From Planctomycetota bacterium (GTDB taxonomy: Bacteria; Planctomycetota; SZUA-567; H5-PLA8): 64,000 nt of DNA. The stretch lies in the NCBI GenBank assembly GCA_015075375.1, contig JABTUM010000001.1:2103201-2167200 (forward strand). The letters are read 5' to 3'. The translations under genes were made by a program, and so were the position numbers. Each line of letters opens with the position of its first letter. Position 1 is the stretch's first letter. Shown here one piece after another: positions 62,062 through 64,000 of this stretch. The notes under the pieces are model-generated. The model made no database searches and was not told the origin of the DNA. It saw only the letters and a program-made list of their open reading frames with translations.

Positions 62062-63129
62062 ATGGCTTTCGGCCAAGGCTCGCACGTACTTGGACACCCT
62101 TCGGGTGAAGCCGCCGGAGGCGGCGGCGAAAAGCGCCGCGTCGTCATCGGCGGTTTCGAGCTCAAAAAGAAGCTCGGCGAAGGCGCCGTCGGGATGGTCT
62201 TCCTGGCCAAGCAGATCAGCATGGATCGCCTCGTGGCGGTGAAGATCCTGCAACCCGAGTTCGCGCGCGACCCCGTGCTGCAAGAGCGCTTCCTCTCCGA
62301 AGCGCGGCTCAGCGCCCGCCTGAACCACCTCCACATCATCAACGGCATCGACTGCGGCGTCGACCAGGGCTACACCTACTTCGCCATGGAGTACGTGGAC
62401 GGACCCACCGGCCAGCAGATGCTCCGCGAGCGCCAGAAGATCGAACCGGCGGAAGCGTTCGATATGATCCGCCAAGTGGTCGATGCGCTGATCTACGCGC
62501 ACGCCCAGGGGCTGGTGCACCGCGACATCAAGCCCGATAACATCATGCTTACTTCGGGCAAGGTGGCCAAGCTCTGCGATCTGGGGCTGGCCAAAAAGAT
62601 GGGGCAGACCGAGGTCAAAGCCGACAGCCGCGCCGGCATGGCCGTGGGCACGCCGCACTACATCTCGCCCGAACAGGCCCGCGCCGACCGCAACTTCGAC
62701 GGGCGGACCGACATTTACGCCTTGGGCGCGACCTTCTACCACATGCTGGTGGGGCATACGCCCTTCACGGGCGGTGGCGCGATGGTCATCATGGCCAAGC
62801 ATCTCACCGAAACCTGTCCCAGCCCCTGCGACGAGGTCGCCACGATCCCGCTGGTCTACGGCGTCGTGATCAGCCGCATGATGGCCAAGGATCCCAACGA
62901 CCGCTACCCGACTGCCGAAGCGCTGGCCGAGGAACTCGATGCCATTCGCGAGACCGGCCGCCCCGTGCACACGGTCTTCCGCGGAGCGACCTCCTGCGCG
63001 CTGCCGCAGAAACTGCTCCAGGCGCGCGGCACCGGACCCCAAGGCACAGTGCGGCAGTCCGGCCGCCAGACCTCCGTGACGCGCCGCAGGCTCGGACCCG
63101 GACGCACCGGCCGCTTCCGCAAACGCTGA
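62062..63129 (+). CDS. Soluble Ser/Thr protein kinase (Hanks type)
   Basis: The 355-residue kinase has a domain at about 30-300: GEGAVGMV loop, Lys61 in LVAVKILQ, HRD at 153-155 (VHRDIKPDN) and DLG instead of DFG at 173-175. The activation segment has GTPHYISPEQA. There is no transmembrane helix; a basic Arg-rich tail follows (RRRLGPGRTGRFRKR). Being cytoplasmic and divergent from the FHA/DUF4388 gene, it likely signals through that protein. Confidence 0.93.
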   Translation: MAFGQGSHVLGHPSGEAAGGGGEKRRVVIGGFELKKKLGEGAVGMVFLAKQISMDRLVAVKILQPEFARDPVLQERFLSEARLSARLNHLHIINGIDCGVDQGYTYFAMEYVDGPTGQQMLRERQKIEPAEAFDMIRQVVDALIYAHAQGLVHRDIKPDNIMLTSGKVAKLCDLGLAKKMGQTEVKADSRAGMAVGTPHYISPEQARADRNFDGRTDIYALGATFYHMLVGHTPFTGGGAMVIMAKHLTETCPSPCDEVATIPLVYGVVISRMMAKDPNDRYPTAEALAEELDAIRETGRPVHTVFRGATSCALPQKLLQARGTGPQGTVRQSGRQTSVTRRRLGPGRTGRFRKR

Positions 63130-63168
63130 AGCGCGCTTTCTGCACTCACGTCTAAGAAGGCTCTCCAC

Positions 63169-64000
63169 ATGTCCGCATTACCCGGCATGAAGCACTACCC
63201 CGGCGCGAGCGAGATCGACGCGTGGTGCGACGATCTATGGGCCTTAGCCGACCGCACCGCTTGCACGGCGGGCGTGCTGACCGATAGCCCGGGCCGCTTC
63301 GCCTACGGCGTGCGGCACGCCAAGAACGCGGTGTACGTAAAGTTCGTCCCCGAAGGCCCCGAACCGCTTCCGCCGTTCCACGGCTATTGGCAGCCCGCGG
63401 CCGCCGGACCCGCTCCGCTTCTGGTCCACGTGCCCGGCTACGGCGCCGAAATGAGCGCCCATCCCGAACTGGTCGCGCAAGGGTTCAACGTCCTGCACGT
63501 CAGTCCGCTCGGCTACGCCACGCCGCAAGGCCCTGACGACTCCAAGAAGAAGGACGGCAACTGGCCCGTGCTGCCCGAGACCGCGCGCTCCGGCGGGCGC
63601 GAAGGCTATCGGCACTGGTTGACCGAAGTGATCCTCGCCGTGCGCTGGGCGCTCGAACAGGAGAAGGTGCTCAAGAACCGCGTCAGCTTCTTCGGGACCA
63701 GCCAAGGCGGCGGAACGGCGCTACTCCTGGGCAGCCTTTACAAGGGCCGCGGAGCGCGCTGCGTAGCGGCGGACGTACCCTTCCTGATCAACTTCCCGCT
63801 GGCGTATTCCAAGGCCAACCAAGGCGCGTACGGCCTGATCGGCAAGGGCCTCTCCGACTCCCCCACCCCGGCCATCGCCTGGCGCGCCATCGGCACGGTG
63901 GACGCGCTCAGCCACGTCCACCGCCTCGACCTGCCCGTGCTGCTCACCGCGGGCGAGCAGGACGGCACGTGCCCGCCCGATACCATCGAATCGCTCTTCG
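63169..64000 (+). CDS. Alpha/beta hydrolase, acetyl xylan esterase (CE7)-like, 3' end beyond window
   Basis: The open frame runs from ATG 63169 for 277 codons to the window edge with no stop. The nucleophile elbow FFGTSQGGGTALLLG (Ser in GTSQG), an oxyanion-type VHVPGYGAEM motif near residue 87, and VLLTAGEQDGTCPPD with the acid Asp match the acetyl-xylan-esterase/cephalosporin-C deacetylase family. The final His lies beyond the window. No signal peptide is seen. A role in removing acetyl groups from plant-type sugars fits the nearby carbohydrate locus (inference). Confidence 0.83.
   Translation, partial: MSALPGMKHYPGASEIDAWCDDLWALADRTACTAGVLTDSPGRFAYGVRHAKNAVYVKFVPEGPEPLPPFHGYWQPAAAGPAPLLVHVPGYGAEMSAHPELVAQGFNVLHVSPLGYATPQGPDDSKKKDGNWPVLPETARSGGREGYRHWLTEVILAVRWALEQEKVLKNRVSFFGTSQGGGTALLLGSLYKGRGARCVAADVPFLINFPLAYSKANQGAYGLIGKGLSDSPTPAIAWRAIGTVDALSHVHRLDLPVLLTAGEQDGTCPPDTIESLF

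Overview
The window is GC-rich (roughly 60-65 % by eye) and densely coded, with genes in short same-strand runs. It belongs to a bacterium with an outer membrane: there is a beta-barrel porin ending in an aromatic residue, an LptE-like lipoprotein, a BamD-like lipoprotein and many proteins with Sec signals. Fused ECF sigma factors, Hanks-type Ser/Thr kinases with TPR-like tails, FHA/DUF4388, HEAT-like/STN and WD40-like proteins, a GH42-like hydrolase and phytanoyl-CoA dioxygenases fit an uncultivated Planctomycetota/PVC or Hydrogenedentota-like lineage. No rRNA or marker gene here settles the phylum, so this is inference. I saw no insertion sequence, CRISPR array, plasmid or phage gene.

Layout. 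1-1.6 kb: an ECF sigma factor fused to a hydrophobic region and a PepSY-like domain, followed by a secreted copy of that domain. 1.7-5.9 kb: phenylalanine/tyrosine catabolism (hpd, hmgA, a flavin reductase, phhA) behind a recognisable promoter. 6.2-9.4 kb: an HtrA-type protease coupled to a double pseudoprotease. 9.4-15.2 kb: threonine aldolase, CPA2 antiporter, K+ channel and anmK, with a gene-fusion scar between them. 15.4-22.6 kb: tRNA-Leu, porin, two Dus tRNA-dihydrouridine synthases and several hypothetical proteins. 22.7-27 kb: hslVU and a GH42-like hydrolase. 27-37 kb: housekeeping genes (radC, hpt, moxR, pdxJ, ybbR, cdaA, folP, ftsH, lptE-like, bamD-like). 37-41.7 kb: a very large Ser/Thr kinase and a PhyH oxygenase. 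41.8-43.2 kb: an AT-rich island with one WD40-like membrane protein. 43.3-48.5 kb: rpiA, tRNA-Gln, an amine oxidase, an HDOD protein and a secreted protein interrupted by an amber codon. 48.5-51.9 kb: an ECF sigma factor with a giant anti-sigma/FecR/STN-like partner. 52-61 kb: a carbohydrate-type locus with a GntR-LacI hybrid regulator, beta-helix/LamG protein, MDR dehydrogenase, PhyH oxygenase and AraC regulator. 61-64 kb: an FHA/DUF4388 protein, a second kinase and the start of an acetyl-xylan-esterase-like hydrolase.

How the parts work together. Phenylalanine would go to tyrosine (PhhA), homogentisate (Hpd) and maleylacetoacetate (HmgA); maiA and fahA are not in the window. CdaA and YbbR make and control c-di-AMP; the K+ channel and the RCK-bearing antiporter are the kind of proteins that nucleotide controls elsewhere. 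The two sigma systems, two kinases and FHA protein form a heavy envelope-signalling layer.

The most interesting signals are the sigma/PepSY pair, the anti-sigma protein with four STN-like modules, the protease/double pseudoprotease pair, the antiporter-anmK chimera that records a collapsed duplication, and the in-frame TAG in the secreted protein gene at 48 kb.
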